Below are positions 53,682 through 61,137 of a stretch of 64,000 bases of DNA, piece after piece. The translations under genes and the position numbers were made by a program. This DNA comes from Nocardioides okcheonensis. GTDB taxonomy: Bacteria > Actinomycetota > Actinomycetes > Propionibacteriales > Nocardioidaceae. The notes below the pieces were generated by a model. The model saw nothing but the letters and a program-made list of their open reading frames with translations, made no database searches and was not told where the DNA came from. Position 1 is the stretch's first letter; the number at the start of each line of letters is the position of its first letter. Where the stretch lies: positions 1,736,001 through 1,800,000 of the forward strand of contig NZ_CP087710.1 in assembly GCF_020991065.1 (NCBI RefSeq), read 5' to 3'.

Positions 53682-54214
53682 ACGTCGGTCGCGCCGTCGA
53701 TGGACTGGCGGATCAGGTCGGCGTGGCCGGCGTGGCGGCAGTACTCCTCGACCATGTGCACGAGCACCCAGCGCAGCGTCGCCGTCTCCCCCTTCCCGGG
53801 CGGCCGCGGACGCGCGACACGGCGGTCGAGGTCCGGGTCGGCCGCCAGCGCCTCGTCGAGGAAGCGGTCCGAGCGCTCGATCGCCGCGGCGAGCAGGCCG
53901 TCGAGCTCGGCGTGGGTCGCGCCCGATGCGCTGTGCCAGTCCCAGTCGGGGTCGTCGTCCCAGGGAGCGGAGTCCCACGGGGGCGCGGGCTCGTGGGCCG
54001 CGAGGTTGTAGGAGAACCAGTAGTCCTCGACGAACGCGAGGTGCTTGAGCATCCCGCCGAGCGTGAGGTCGCTCGGGGCGAGCGCCTGGTCGAGCTGGTC
54101 GTCGGTGAGGCCGGAGGCCTGCAGCCGGATCGTGGCGCGGTAGTGGTCGAGGAAGGCGCGCAGCATGCCCACCTCGTCGGTGCGGTAGGGCGGCTCGGCC
54201 CGCTCGATCGTCAT
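53678..54214 (-). CDS. DinB-family (DUF664) protein
   Basis: A 178-residue four-helix bundle. Candidate metal ligands are His in MLKHLAFVEDYWF and the two His of CRHAGHADLIRQ, the usual three-His arrangement. Actinobacterial DinB/DUF664 members include mycothiol-dependent S-transferases, and this organism encodes Mca. A thiol-transferase role is therefore plausible but unproven. TACGGT lies 7 bases before the ATG. Confidence 0.82.
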   Translation of the reverse strand: MTIERAEPPYRTDEVGMLRAFLDHYRATIRLQASGLTDDQLDQALAPSDLTLGGMLKHLAFVEDYWFSYNLAAHEPAPPWDSAPWDDDPDWDWHSASGATHAELDGLLAAAIERSDRFLDEALAADPDLDRRVARPRPPGKGETATLRWVLVHMVEEYCRHAGHADLIRQSIDGATDV

Positions 54215-54221
54215 GGCCGGC

Positions 54222-54227
54222 ACCGTA
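54222..54227 (-). promoter_or_regulatory. -10 element TACGGT for the DinB/GNAT genes
   Basis: TACGGT on the minus strand lies 7 bases before ATG 54214. Confidence 0.5.
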
Positions 54228-54238
54228 GTGCGTGGACA

Positions 54239-54309
54239 CGCGGACAGAACACCGGATATCCGGTCGTCGCCACGCTCGTGGCGGACCACCGGACCCGGTT
54301 CTGTCCGCG
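54239..54309. repeat. Nested palindrome (cruciform-like) between genes
   Basis: Perfect 12-bp outer arms CGCGGACAGAAC / GTTCTGTCCGCG enclose two smaller palindromes: ACCGGATATCCGGT (54251-54264) and a GCCAC-GCTC-GTGGC hairpin. It lies just after the stop of the 197-residue gene on the minus strand and could end its transcript. Confidence 0.75.
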
Positions 54310-54321
54310 CGTCTGCTGCGC

Positions 54322-54915
54322 TCAGAGGGACGGGCCCTCGCCGCGCAGCTTGTCGACCTCGGCCATCGCGCCGCGGAGCTGGCCGAGCCACTCCTCGGCG
54401 TGCTGGCCCACCAGGCGCACCGACCAGGCCAGCGCGTCGGAGCGCGAGCGCGCCACCCCGGCGTCGACCAGGGTGTCGAGCACCTGCCGCTCCGGCTGGC
54501 GCAGCCGGGTCATCACCGGCGCCGAGACGTGGGTGAACAGCGCCTCGGTCTCGCCCAGGCGCACCCCCCACGACACCTTGCGCTGGTAGCGGCCCTGCGC
54601 CTCGAGCGCGATCTCGATCCGCTCGGCCTTGGTGTCGGCACGGAACCGGCTGATCCGGCCCTCGGCCTCCGCGCCGTCGGCGCCGGCGGCCTGCTCCTCG
54701 CTCAGCGTGCCCACGACGGTGATCTCCTCGCGGTCGACGCGCACGTCCACCTCGCTGAACCAGCCGTCGGGCAGTCGCCCGCGGAACCAGGCGCCCGCGT
54801 CGTCGGCCGGCGGCAGGTCGGCGACCTGCCACCCGCCCCGTCGGCCGCGTCCCTCACGGTCACTGCGGCCCCGGCCGCGGCGTCCGCGGCCCTCGTCATC
54901 GTTCTCGGTCATCAT
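54322..54915 (-). CDS. Conserved actinobacterial hypothetical protein
   Basis: A 197-residue protein with an Arg/Gly-rich start (RGRRGRGRSDREGRGRRGG), a beta-rich middle with WFSEVDVRVDREEITVVGTL, and a helical C-terminus with RSRSDALAWSVRLVGQHAEE. The Arg/Gly tract could bind nucleic acid. I do not recognise a named family. GAGGAG precedes the first of two adjacent ATGs. The upstream region is unusually AT-rich, with tandem TGTAATCA TGTAAGTA, so expression may be strong or specially controlled. Confidence 0.65.
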   Translation of the reverse strand: MMTENDDEGRGRRGRGRSDREGRGRRGGWQVADLPPADDAGAWFRGRLPDGWFSEVDVRVDREEITVVGTLSEEQAAGADGAEAEGRISRFRADTKAERIEIALEAQGRYQRKVSWGVRLGETEALFTHVSAPVMTRLRQPERQVLDTLVDAGVARSRSDALAWSVRLVGQHAEEWLGQLRGAMAEVDKLRGEGPSL

Positions 54916-54994
54916 GGAGTCTCCTCATGGATTCTGTTGCAGTACTTACATGATTACACCGTTGAACGCCGGTCGCCACAGGTTTGTTCCCGAC

Positions 54995-55000
54995 TACCCT
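54995..55000 (+). promoter_or_regulatory. -10 element TACCCT for the YchJ-like gene
   Basis: TACCCT lies 7 bases before GTG 55008. Confidence 0.55.
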
Positions 55001-55007
55001 CGGGGCC

Positions 55008-55358
55008 GTGACGACCCCTTCCTGCCCGTGCGGTTCCGGCGGGTCCTACGACGACTGCTGCCGCCCGTTGCTCGACAACCGGGTGCAGGCCGCGACGCCC
55101 GAGCAGCTCATGCGCTCGCGCTACACCGCCCACGTCCGCGGCGACGCCGACCACCTCTTCCGCACCTGGCACCCGCGCACCCGCCCCGACGACGTCACCC
55201 CCGACCCGCGCACGCGGTGGACCGGGCTCGAGGTGCTCGCGGCGAGCGGCGACACGGTCGAGTTCGTGGCCTCGTGGGACGGCGGGCGGATGCACGAGGT
55301 GAGCCGCTTCGAGCGGCGCGCGGGACGCTGGGTCTACGTCGACGGCGACGTGGACTGA
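55008..55358 (+). CDS. YchJ-family (UPF0225) SEC-C motif protein
   Basis: A 116-residue protein. The N-terminal zinc-binding SEC-C-like motif is CPCGSGGSYDDCCRPLL and an NTF2-like domain follows with LMRSRYTAHVRGDADHLFRTW. This architecture is that of E. coli YchJ without the second SEC-C motif. The function is unknown. The last 25 bp overlap the convergent YigZ gene. Confidence 0.88.
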   Translation: MTTPSCPCGSGGSYDDCCRPLLDNRVQAATPEQLMRSRYTAHVRGDADHLFRTWHPRTRPDDVTPDPRTRWTGLEVLAASGDTVEFVASWDGGRMHEVSRFERRAGRWVYVDGDVD

Positions 55359-55984
55359 CCCGGGCCGTCGACCCAGCGCTCCCCCACCACGACCGGCTCT
55401 GCCGCCCCGGACGTCGCGGCGGCCACGACCTGGCCGAGCCGGTCGAGACTGTCCGGCGCGGTGGCGAGCAGCAGCCGCACGCGGGCGTCGTACGCCACGT
55501 CGAGCACGCTCACCCCGCGTGCCCGCAGCTCTCCCTCGACGCGACCGGCGTCCGCGTGGTCGAGGTCGAGCGCCACCTCGGTGAGCAGCGAGCGCCGCAG
55601 GGTGCCGGCCTCCGCGAGCGCGGCGCGGACCGCGTCGCCGTAGGCCCGCACCAGCCCACCGGCTCCGAGCAGCGTCCCGCCGAACCAGCGCGTCACCACC
55701 GCCGCCACGTCGCTCACCCCCGCGCCGCGCAGCACCTCCAGCATCGGCGCACCGGCGGTGCCGGCGGGCTCGCCGTCGTCGGACGCGCGCTGCAGCTCGC
55801 CGCGGGGGCCGAGCACGAAGGCCGAGCAGTGGTGCCGCGCGTCCGGGTGCTCGCGCCGCAGCGTCGCCACCAGCTCGCGGGCGGCGTCCTCGTCGCCCAC
55901 CCGTCGCACGCGGCACAGGAACCGCGAGCCGCGGTCCTCGACCACGGCCTGCGCGGCACGCGCCACGGTGACGTACGACGTCAC
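55334..55984 (-). CDS. YigZ/IMPACT family protein
   Basis: A 216-residue protein. The N-terminal UPF0029 domain has SRFLCRVRRVGDEDAAREL, RHHCSAFVLG, ASDDGEPAGTAGAPML and VVTRWFGGTLLGAGGLVRAYG, all family-defining. The C-terminal DUF1949 domain starts near residue 140. Eukaryotic IMPACT regulates Gcn2; the bacterial role is unsettled. The GTG start overlaps the stop of the YhjD-like gene (GTGA). Confidence 0.92.
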   Translation of the reverse strand: MTSYVTVARAAQAVVEDRGSRFLCRVRRVGDEDAARELVATLRREHPDARHHCSAFVLGPRGELQRASDDGEPAGTAGAPMLEVLRGAGVSDVAAVVTRWFGGTLLGAGGLVRAYGDAVRAALAEAGTLRRSLLTEVALDLDHADAGRVEGELRARGVSVLDVAYDARVRLLLATAPDSLDRLGQVVAAATSGAAEPVVVGERWVDGPGQSTSPST

Positions 55985-57087
55985 GCGCGGGTGCCGGAGC
56001 CGTCCGGTTCGGGCTCCGGCTGCGCTGCCGCCCGGTCGGGCTCGTGGGCCGGCTCCTCGGCCGGTTCCTCGGCGGGTTCCTCGGCCGGTTCGTCCTGGTC
56101 GGCGGGCTTCTCGGCGGGTCCGGGCTCCCACCGCACGACCACCTTCTCGAAGCCCTTGTGCCGCTGCATGCGGGCGTAGGAGACGTAGGCACGCTTGTCG
56201 GCCTCGGTGAGGCGGACGTTGTCGGTGAACGGCGTGAGCAGCGCGCGCGGCCACAGCCGGCGCGCGAGCACGACGTTGACCTCGGTGGCGAGCACCGCCA
56301 TCACCGAGCCGATCCACAGGAAGCCGATCAGGCCGAGGACCAGTCCGAAGGTCTTGGTCATCGAGGAGGTGTTGACGAGGGTGCGGTCGACGTAGGCGGC
56401 GCCGCCGATCTGCAGCAGCTGCCACATCACCGCGAGCGTGAACCCGCCCGGCGCGGCGCGCCAGAACGAGTGCTGGCCGGTGGCGGCGAAGCGGAACAGG
56501 TAGCTCAGGCCGGTGCCGACGACGAGGACCGTGAGGACCGGCAGCAGCTGCTTGAGCCCGCCGCCGATGACCTCGGTGAAGACGTCGGTGGTGCTGGCGA
56601 TCGTCGACACGACCGTCACCGCCAGCAGCGAGAGCCCCGCGGTCAGCAGCAGGATGAGCGTCTTGACCCGCGCGTAGAACGGGTTGGGGCGGCTGTTGCG
56701 CGGCACCGACCAGGCGACGTGCTGGGTGTTCTGCAGCGCCTGGCCCAGGCCCATCGCGCCGTAGAGCGCGGCGAGGGCACCGATGACGACACCGCTGACG
56801 GATCCCTGCAGGCCCTGGGGCCGGCCGAGCTCGTCGCCGATGATCGGGAACTGCGCGAGCGCGGAGTCGAGGATCTGCTCCTGCCACTGCGGCTCGCCGC
56901 GCAGGATCAGGCCCAGGATCGAGGTGCCGAGCAGCATCAGCGGGAAGATCGCGACGAACGCGTAGTAGGTCATCGCCGAGGCGAGGTAGGGACCCTGGTC
57001 GTCGAAGTACTTGTAGATCACCGCGATCGGGAACCCCAGCACGGGATGCCGCCGCTGGAACCCGTCGACCGCCGCCACCGCACCCAC
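55981..57087 (-). CDS. YhjD/YihY/BrkB-family membrane protein
   Basis: A 368-residue protein with six membrane segments. The N-terminal region has FDDQGPYLASAMTYYAFVAIFP and the fifth/sixth helices have GFLWIGSVMAVLATEVNVVL, as in YhjD. A Pro/Ala/Glu tail (about 315-368) contains four EEPA-type repeats. YhjD has been linked to lipid or LPS-precursor export in enterobacteria; the role here is unknown. The GTG at 57087 follows TAGCCT by 7 bases. Confidence 0.85.
   Translation of the reverse strand: MGAVAAVDGFQRRHPVLGFPIAVIYKYFDDQGPYLASAMTYYAFVAIFPLMLLGTSILGLILRGEPQWQEQILDSALAQFPIIGDELGRPQGLQGSVSGVVIGALAALYGAMGLGQALQNTQHVAWSVPRNSRPNPFYARVKTLILLLTAGLSLLAVTVVSTIASTTDVFTEVIGGGLKQLLPVLTVLVVGTGLSYLFRFAATGQHSFWRAAPGGFTLAVMWQLLQIGGAAYVDRTLVNTSSMTKTFGLVLGLIGFLWIGSVMAVLATEVNVVLARRLWPRALLTPFTDNVRLTEADKRAYVSYARMQRHKGFEKVVVRWEPGPAEKPADQDEPAEEPAEEPAEEPAHEPDRAAAQPEPEPDGSGTRA
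56047..56094 (-). repeat. Four in-frame 12-bp repeats in the YhjD tail
   Basis: Four consecutive 12-bp units of the GGCCGGTTCCTC type encode EEPA-like tetrapeptides in the acidic C-terminal tail. They parallel the 12-bp repeats at 1199-1258 in period but not in sequence. Confidence 0.85.
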
Positions 57088-57094
57088 GAGGTGG

Positions 57095-57100
57095 AGGCTA
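57095..57100 (-). promoter_or_regulatory. -10 element TAGCCT for the YhjD/YigZ genes
   Basis: TAGCCT on the minus strand lies 7 bases before GTG 57087. Confidence 0.55.
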
Positions 57101-57123
57101 CCGGTCGCGCCCCGCCGAGCCTG

Positions 57124-57903
57124 TCACCACCAGCCCAGGAGCCCGCCGCCGAGTCGCACGACGAACCCGGAGACGACCACCAGGAAGAACGCCCGGACGA
57201 ACCGCGCTCCCCGCGCCATGGCCACGCGGGCGCCGAGGTAGCCGCCCGCGACGTTGGCCGCTGCCATCGGCAGGGCGAGCTGCCACAGGACCGCTCCCTG
57301 GGGCACGAAGACCACCAGCGCGGCGAGGTTGGTCGCCCAGTTCGCCAGCTTGGCCTTGGCCGAGGCCTCGAGGAAGTTGTAGCCGAGCAGGCCCACGAGC
57401 GCGAACACCAGGAACGACCCGGTCCCGGGACCGATCGCCCCGTCGTAGAACCCGATCGTGACGCCGGTGAGCACCACGGCGGTGAGGTGCTGCCCGCCCC
57501 GGAACCGCAGCCTGGTGAGATCCCCGACTCCGGGCTTGAACCACACGTAGGCACCGACCAGCACCAGCACCGCCAGGATGATCGGGTCGAACGCACTGCG
57601 CGGCAGCAGCGAGGCGACCAGCGCGCCGCCCGCCGAGCCGACGAACGCCGCCAGCATCAGCGGCAGGAAGGTCCGCGGGTCGGGCCGGATGCGTCGGACG
57701 TACGTCGCCGCGCTGATCGAGGTGCCGCAGAACGACGCGAGCTTGTTGGTGGCGGCGACCTGCACCACCGAGGCGCCCGGCAGCCCGATGAGCAGCGCGG
57801 GCAGCTGGACCAGCCCGCCGCCACCGACAACCGCGTCGACGAAGCCCGCCACCAGTGCGGCGAGCACCAGGAAGCCGACGACCTCGAGCGACAGGTCGGC
57901 CAC
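57124..57903 (-). CDS. TSUP (TauE/SafE) family anion exporter
   Basis: A 259-residue protein with about eight membrane segments. The two repeated signatures are GFVDAVVGGGGLVQLPALL and GFYDGAIGPGTGSFLVFAL, characteristic of TauE/SafE proteins. Members move sulfite, sulfoacetate or related anions. The GTG at 57903 begins 2 bp after the stop of the lipoprotein gene, and cbs is upstream. A link to sulfur handling in this operon is reasonable but inferred. Confidence 0.87.
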   Translation of the reverse strand: MADLSLEVVGFLVLAALVAGFVDAVVGGGGLVQLPALLIGLPGASVVQVAATNKLASFCGTSISAATYVRRIRPDPRTFLPLMLAAFVGSAGGALVASLLPRSAFDPIILAVLVLVGAYVWFKPGVGDLTRLRFRGGQHLTAVVLTGVTIGFYDGAIGPGTGSFLVFALVGLLGYNFLEASAKAKLANWATNLAALVVFVPQGAVLWQLALPMAAANVAGGYLGARVAMARGARFVRAFFLVVVSGFVVRLGGGLLGWW

Positions 57904-57905
57904 GG

Positions 57906-58352
57906 TCAGCTGGAGCTCGAGCCGTCCTCGCGGACGTACTCCTGCACCACGACCGCGTCGTAGTCGTCGGGCATGGTGGCGCTGAGGCCCGGGCACTCGA
58001 ACTGCTGGGACTGGTCCTGGACCATCGTCGCCGCCGAGCAGCTGAGGGTGGCGATCGGCGAGCCGTCGGTCGAGAACACCATCTCGAAGATCGCCGCGCG
58101 CTCCTCCTCGAGGGTGTTGGTGATCGAGCCCTCGACGTTGGGCGTGGTCACGGCGTTGCCGTTGACCGAGCGCTCGACGCCCTTCAGCGTCCAGCCGTCG
58201 TCGACGGTGAAGCCGTTCCACGAGAACGACTTGCCGACCTCGACCTCCACCGGGTCGGTGCTGGTGTCGACGTCGTCGCCACCGCAGGCCGCGGTGCCAC
58301 CGAGCACCGCCAGGGCGACCAGGGTGCCCGCGGCACGGCGCCGGGCACTCAC
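57906..58352 (-). CDS. Small lipoprotein of unknown function
   Basis: A 148-residue predicted lipoprotein with lipobox GGTAACGG (Cys about residue 23). The mature domain has FSWNGFTVDDGWTLKG, NTLEEERAAIFEMVFSTDG and a Cys pair. It resembles DUF4333/DUF4352-like small extracellular beta domains, without a firm match. The GTG start overlaps the cbs stop (GTGA), so it is co-expressed with cbs. Confidence 0.7.
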   Translation of the reverse strand: MSARRRAAGTLVALAVLGGTAACGGDDVDTSTDPVEVEVGKSFSWNGFTVDDGWTLKGVERSVNGNAVTTPNVEGSITNTLEEERAAIFEMVFSTDGSPIATLSCSAATMVQDQSQQFECPGLSATMPDDYDAVVVQEYVREDGSSSS

Positions 58353-59755
58353 GGCGCCGCCACGAAGGTCAGCAGGTCCTGGCGGGTGAGCACGCCGATC
58401 GGCTTGCCGTCCTCGTGGACGAGGACCGCGTCGGCCCCGGAGAGCAGGGTGACCGCGTCGGTGGCGGCCTCGGTCGAGCCGATCGTCGGCAGCGGCCCGG
58501 ACATGTGGTCCTCGACCTGGTCGGTGAGCTTGGCGGTGCCGGCGAAGAGCGCGTCGAGCAGGGTGCGCTCGGAGACCGACCCGGCGACCTCGGCGGCCAC
58601 GATCGGCGGCTCGGCGCGCACGACGGGCATCTGGCTGACGCCGTACTCCTGGAGGATGTGGACCGCCTCGGCGATGGTCTCGCCGGGGTGGGTGTGGACC
58701 AGGTCGGGCAGCCGGCCGGACTTGCCGCGCAGCACCTCGCCGACCGTGCGGTGGTCGGCCTGCGCGCCGGTGGCGAAGCCGTACTGCGCGAGCCACTCGT
58801 CGTTGAAGATCTTGGTGAGGTAGCCGCGGCCCGAGTCGGGCAGCAGCACCACGACGACCGCGTCGGTGCGGCCCTCGGCGGCCAGCTCCTGCGCGACCTG
58901 CCGCGCCGCCCACGCGGCCATCCCGCAGGAACCGCCGACCAGCAGCGCCTCCTCGCGGGCGAGGCGGCGGGTGAAGGCGAAGGAGTCGGCGTCGGAGACC
59001 TCGATCACCCGGTCGGCGACCGTGCGGTCGTAGGTGTCGGGCCAGAAGTCCTCGCCGACGCCCTCGACGAGGTAGGGGCGGCCGGTGCCACCGGAGTAGA
59101 CCGATCCCGCCGGGTCGGCGCCGATCACCTGGACGTCGCGGCCGGCGAGCGCGGCCTGCTCCTTGAGGTAGCGCCCGACGCCGCTGATCGTGCCGCCGGT
59201 GCCCATGCCGCAGACGAAGTGGGTGATCCGGCCCTCGGTCTGCTCCCAGATCTCCGGGCCGGTGGTCTCGTAGTGCGAGCGCGGGTTGTGCGGGTTGGCG
59301 TACTGGTTGGGCTTCCACGCGCCGGGCTGGGAGGCGAGGCGGTCGGAGACGTTGTAGTAGGAGTCGGGGTGCTCGGGCGCGACGGCGGTCGGGCACACCA
59401 CGACCTCGGCACCGTAGGCCTTGAGCACGTTGCGCTTGTCGACGCTGACCTTGTCGGGGCACACGAAGACGCACTTGTAGCCCTTCTGCTGGGCCACCAT
59501 CGCGAGGCCGACGCCGGTGTTGCCGGAGGTCGGCTCGACGATCGTGCCGCCGGGCTGGAGCTCGCCGGACGCCTCGGCCGCCTCGATCATCCGCGTGGCG
59601 ATGCGGTCCTTCACGGACCCGCCGGGGTTCAGGTACTCCACCTTCGCCAGGACCAGCGGACCGTCGGAGCCGGTCTCGGGGAGGTCCAGGGTCCGGCCGA
59701 GCCGGACGAGCGGGGTGTTGCCGATCAGGTCGATGACGGAGTTCGCGTACTGCAC
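58349..59755 (-). CDS. cbs: Cystathionine beta-synthase with CBS domains
   Basis: A 468-residue PLP enzyme that condenses homocysteine with serine. The PLP lysine is Lys49 in NPGGSVKDRIA, the substrate loop is EPTSGNTGVGLA and the phosphate loop is GMGTGGTISGVG. The C-terminal tandem CBS domains (about 345-465) suggest allosteric control. The length and order match Rv1077. Together with metB (30405) it supports transsulfuration. TAGATT lies 6 bases before the GTG start. Confidence 0.95.
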   Translation of the reverse strand: MQYANSVIDLIGNTPLVRLGRTLDLPETGSDGPLVLAKVEYLNPGGSVKDRIATRMIEAAEASGELQPGGTIVEPTSGNTGVGLAMVAQQKGYKCVFVCPDKVSVDKRNVLKAYGAEVVVCPTAVAPEHPDSYYNVSDRLASQPGAWKPNQYANPHNPRSHYETTGPEIWEQTEGRITHFVCGMGTGGTISGVGRYLKEQAALAGRDVQVIGADPAGSVYSGGTGRPYLVEGVGEDFWPDTYDRTVADRVIEVSDADSFAFTRRLAREEALLVGGSCGMAAWAARQVAQELAAEGRTDAVVVVLLPDSGRGYLTKIFNDEWLAQYGFATGAQADHRTVGEVLRGKSGRLPDLVHTHPGETIAEAVHILQEYGVSQMPVVRAEPPIVAAEVAGSVSERTLLDALFAGTAKLTDQVEDHMSGPLPTIGSTEAATDAVTLLSGADAVLVHEDGKPIGVLTRQDLLTFVAAP

Positions 59756-59761
59756 CGGGTC

Positions 59762-59767
59762 AATCTA
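59762..59767 (-). promoter_or_regulatory. -10 element TAGATT for the cbs operon
   Basis: TAGATT on the minus strand lies 6 bases before GTG 59755. Confidence 0.6.
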
Positions 59768-59804
59768 GCCACCTACCGGGCCGTAACCCGCTTCCGCGGG
59801 TGCG

Positions 59805-59810
59805 TAGCAT
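59805..59810 (+). promoter_or_regulatory. -10 element TAGCAT for the SGNH hydrolase gene
   Basis: TAGCAT lies 6 bases before GTG 59817. Together with the cbs hexamer it forms a compact 61-bp divergent leaderless promoter region. Confidence 0.6.
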
Positions 59811-59816
59811 CGTGGC

Positions 59817-60857
59817 GTGGGGGCAACTGGAGCAGCACGCAAGCTGGCGTCGGCCGCCGCCCTGGGCGGCGGCGGACTGTCCGTGCTCGGAGCCGGGCTC
59901 TACGGCGTCCTGGTGGCCGAGGCGAAGTTCGCTCGGAAGGTCATCGGCAACGCGACCGACGCCCCGCCCGACGCCACCGGCTGGTACGGCCGGGGCCGCC
60001 CCGGCCCGGCGATCCGGATCGCCCTGCTCGGCGACTCGAGCGCCGCCGGCTACGGCGTGGAGCGGGTCGAGGACACCCCGGGCGCCCACCTCGCGAGCAG
60101 CCTGGCCGCACAGGCCGACCGTCGGGTCCACCTGCGCTCCTTCGCGGTCGTGGGCGCCCAGTCGAGCGCGCTCGCCGACCAGGTCGACGCCGCGCTCGGC
60201 ACCCACCCCGACCTCGCCGTGCTGCTCATCGGCGCCAACGACGTCACCCACACCGTGCTGCCGTCCGCGTCGGTGCGCTACCTCGCCGAGGGCGTACGCC
60301 GCCTGCGCGAGGCCGGCGTCGTCGTGGTCGTCGGCACCTGCCCCGACCTCGGCACGATCCGCCCGATCCCGCCGCCGCTCAAGCAGGTGGCGCGCGAGTG
60401 GTCGCGCCGGCTCGCCGCCGCCCAGACCATCACCGTCGTCGAGAACGGCGGCCGCTCGGTCTCGCTCGGCGACATCCTGGGTCCGGAGTTCGACGCCGCG
60501 CCCGCGGTGCTGTTCGGCCCGGACCGGTTCCACCCGTCCGCCGACGGCTACCGCCAGCTCGCGTCGGTGCTCGTCCCGTCCTGCCTCGCCGCGCTCGACC
60601 TGCTGCCCGACGACGAGGCGCTGCCCGAGCCGCTGCGCCGCGAGGGCATCCTGCCGGTCGCGGCCGCCGCGGTCCGCGCCGCGCGCACCCCCGGCACGGA
60701 GGTCGACGGCACCGAGGTCGGCGGCAACCAGCGCGGCCTGCGCGGGCGCTGGGTCGAGCTGCGCCACCGTCGGCGCCGCCCCTCCACCGACGCCGAGTCG
60801 CCCGAGGAGCACGAGGACCACGAGGTCGGCCTGTCGGTCGAGGACGAGACCGCCTGA
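59817..60857 (+). CDS. SGNH/GDSL hydrolase, membrane-anchored
   Basis: A 346-residue esterase-fold protein with an N-terminal hydrophobic signal/anchor (about 8-35). Block I is IALLGDSSAAGYG (nucleophile Ser), block III is LIGANDVTH (Asn) and block V is PDRFHPSADGY (Asp/His). An acidic tail of about 30 residues ends the protein. The place beside cbs matches Rv1075c, a secreted GDSL hydrolase. The substrate is probably an ester on a lipid or wall sugar; specificity is unknown. Confidence 0.87.
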   Translation: MGATGAARKLASAAALGGGGLSVLGAGLYGVLVAEAKFARKVIGNATDAPPDATGWYGRGRPGPAIRIALLGDSSAAGYGVERVEDTPGAHLASSLAAQADRRVHLRSFAVVGAQSSALADQVDAALGTHPDLAVLLIGANDVTHTVLPSASVRYLAEGVRRLREAGVVVVVGTCPDLGTIRPIPPPLKQVAREWSRRLAAAQTITVVENGGRSVSLGDILGPEFDAAPAVLFGPDRFHPSADGYRQLASVLVPSCLAALDLLPDDEALPEPLRREGILPVAAAAVRAARTPGTEVDGTEVGGNQRGLRGRWVELRHRRRRPSTDAESPEEHEDHEVGLSVEDETA

Positions 60858-60881
60858 CCCTCGCCGGCGGGTTCGGGCCCT

Positions 60882-61047
60882 CCCGCGAGCGGTGTCCCAC
60901 CCACGTTCTGCGCGCCGGAAACGTGGCTGGCGCACCGCCGGGGTCGTACGCGCGCAGCCTCCCGCCCGCGAGCGGTGTCCCACCCACCTTCTCAGCGCCG
61001 GGACTGTGGGTGGCGCACCGCCAGGCGCGGTTCCCGGGCTCGTACGC
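60882..61047. repeat. Two tandem copies of an 83-bp hairpin unit
   Basis: Units starting CCCGCGAGCGGTGTCCCACC begin at 60882 and 60965. Within each, GCGGTG-x2-CCA-x-CCAC pairs with GTGG-x-TGG-x2-CACCGC, and the copies also share a CGTACGC tail. The units fill the 280-bp gap between the convergent SGNH and Bax-inhibitor genes, which holds no gene that I can see. Confidence 0.8.
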
Positions 61048-61073
61048 CCGCGGACCGGGCACGAACGACGGAC

Positions 61074-61102
61074 GGCCCGCCCGAGCAGTGCTCGGGCGGG
61101 CC
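61074..61102 (-). terminator. 13-bp stem-loop after the Bax-inhibitor-1 gene
   Basis: GGCCCGCCCGAGC and its exact complement flank AGT, 36 bases after the stop of the minus-strand Bax-inhibitor gene. It could also stop the SGNH transcript from the other side. Confidence 0.75.
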
Positions 61103-61137
61103 GCCGTCTCGGGACCAGATGTGGTCGGTCGCTGCGG

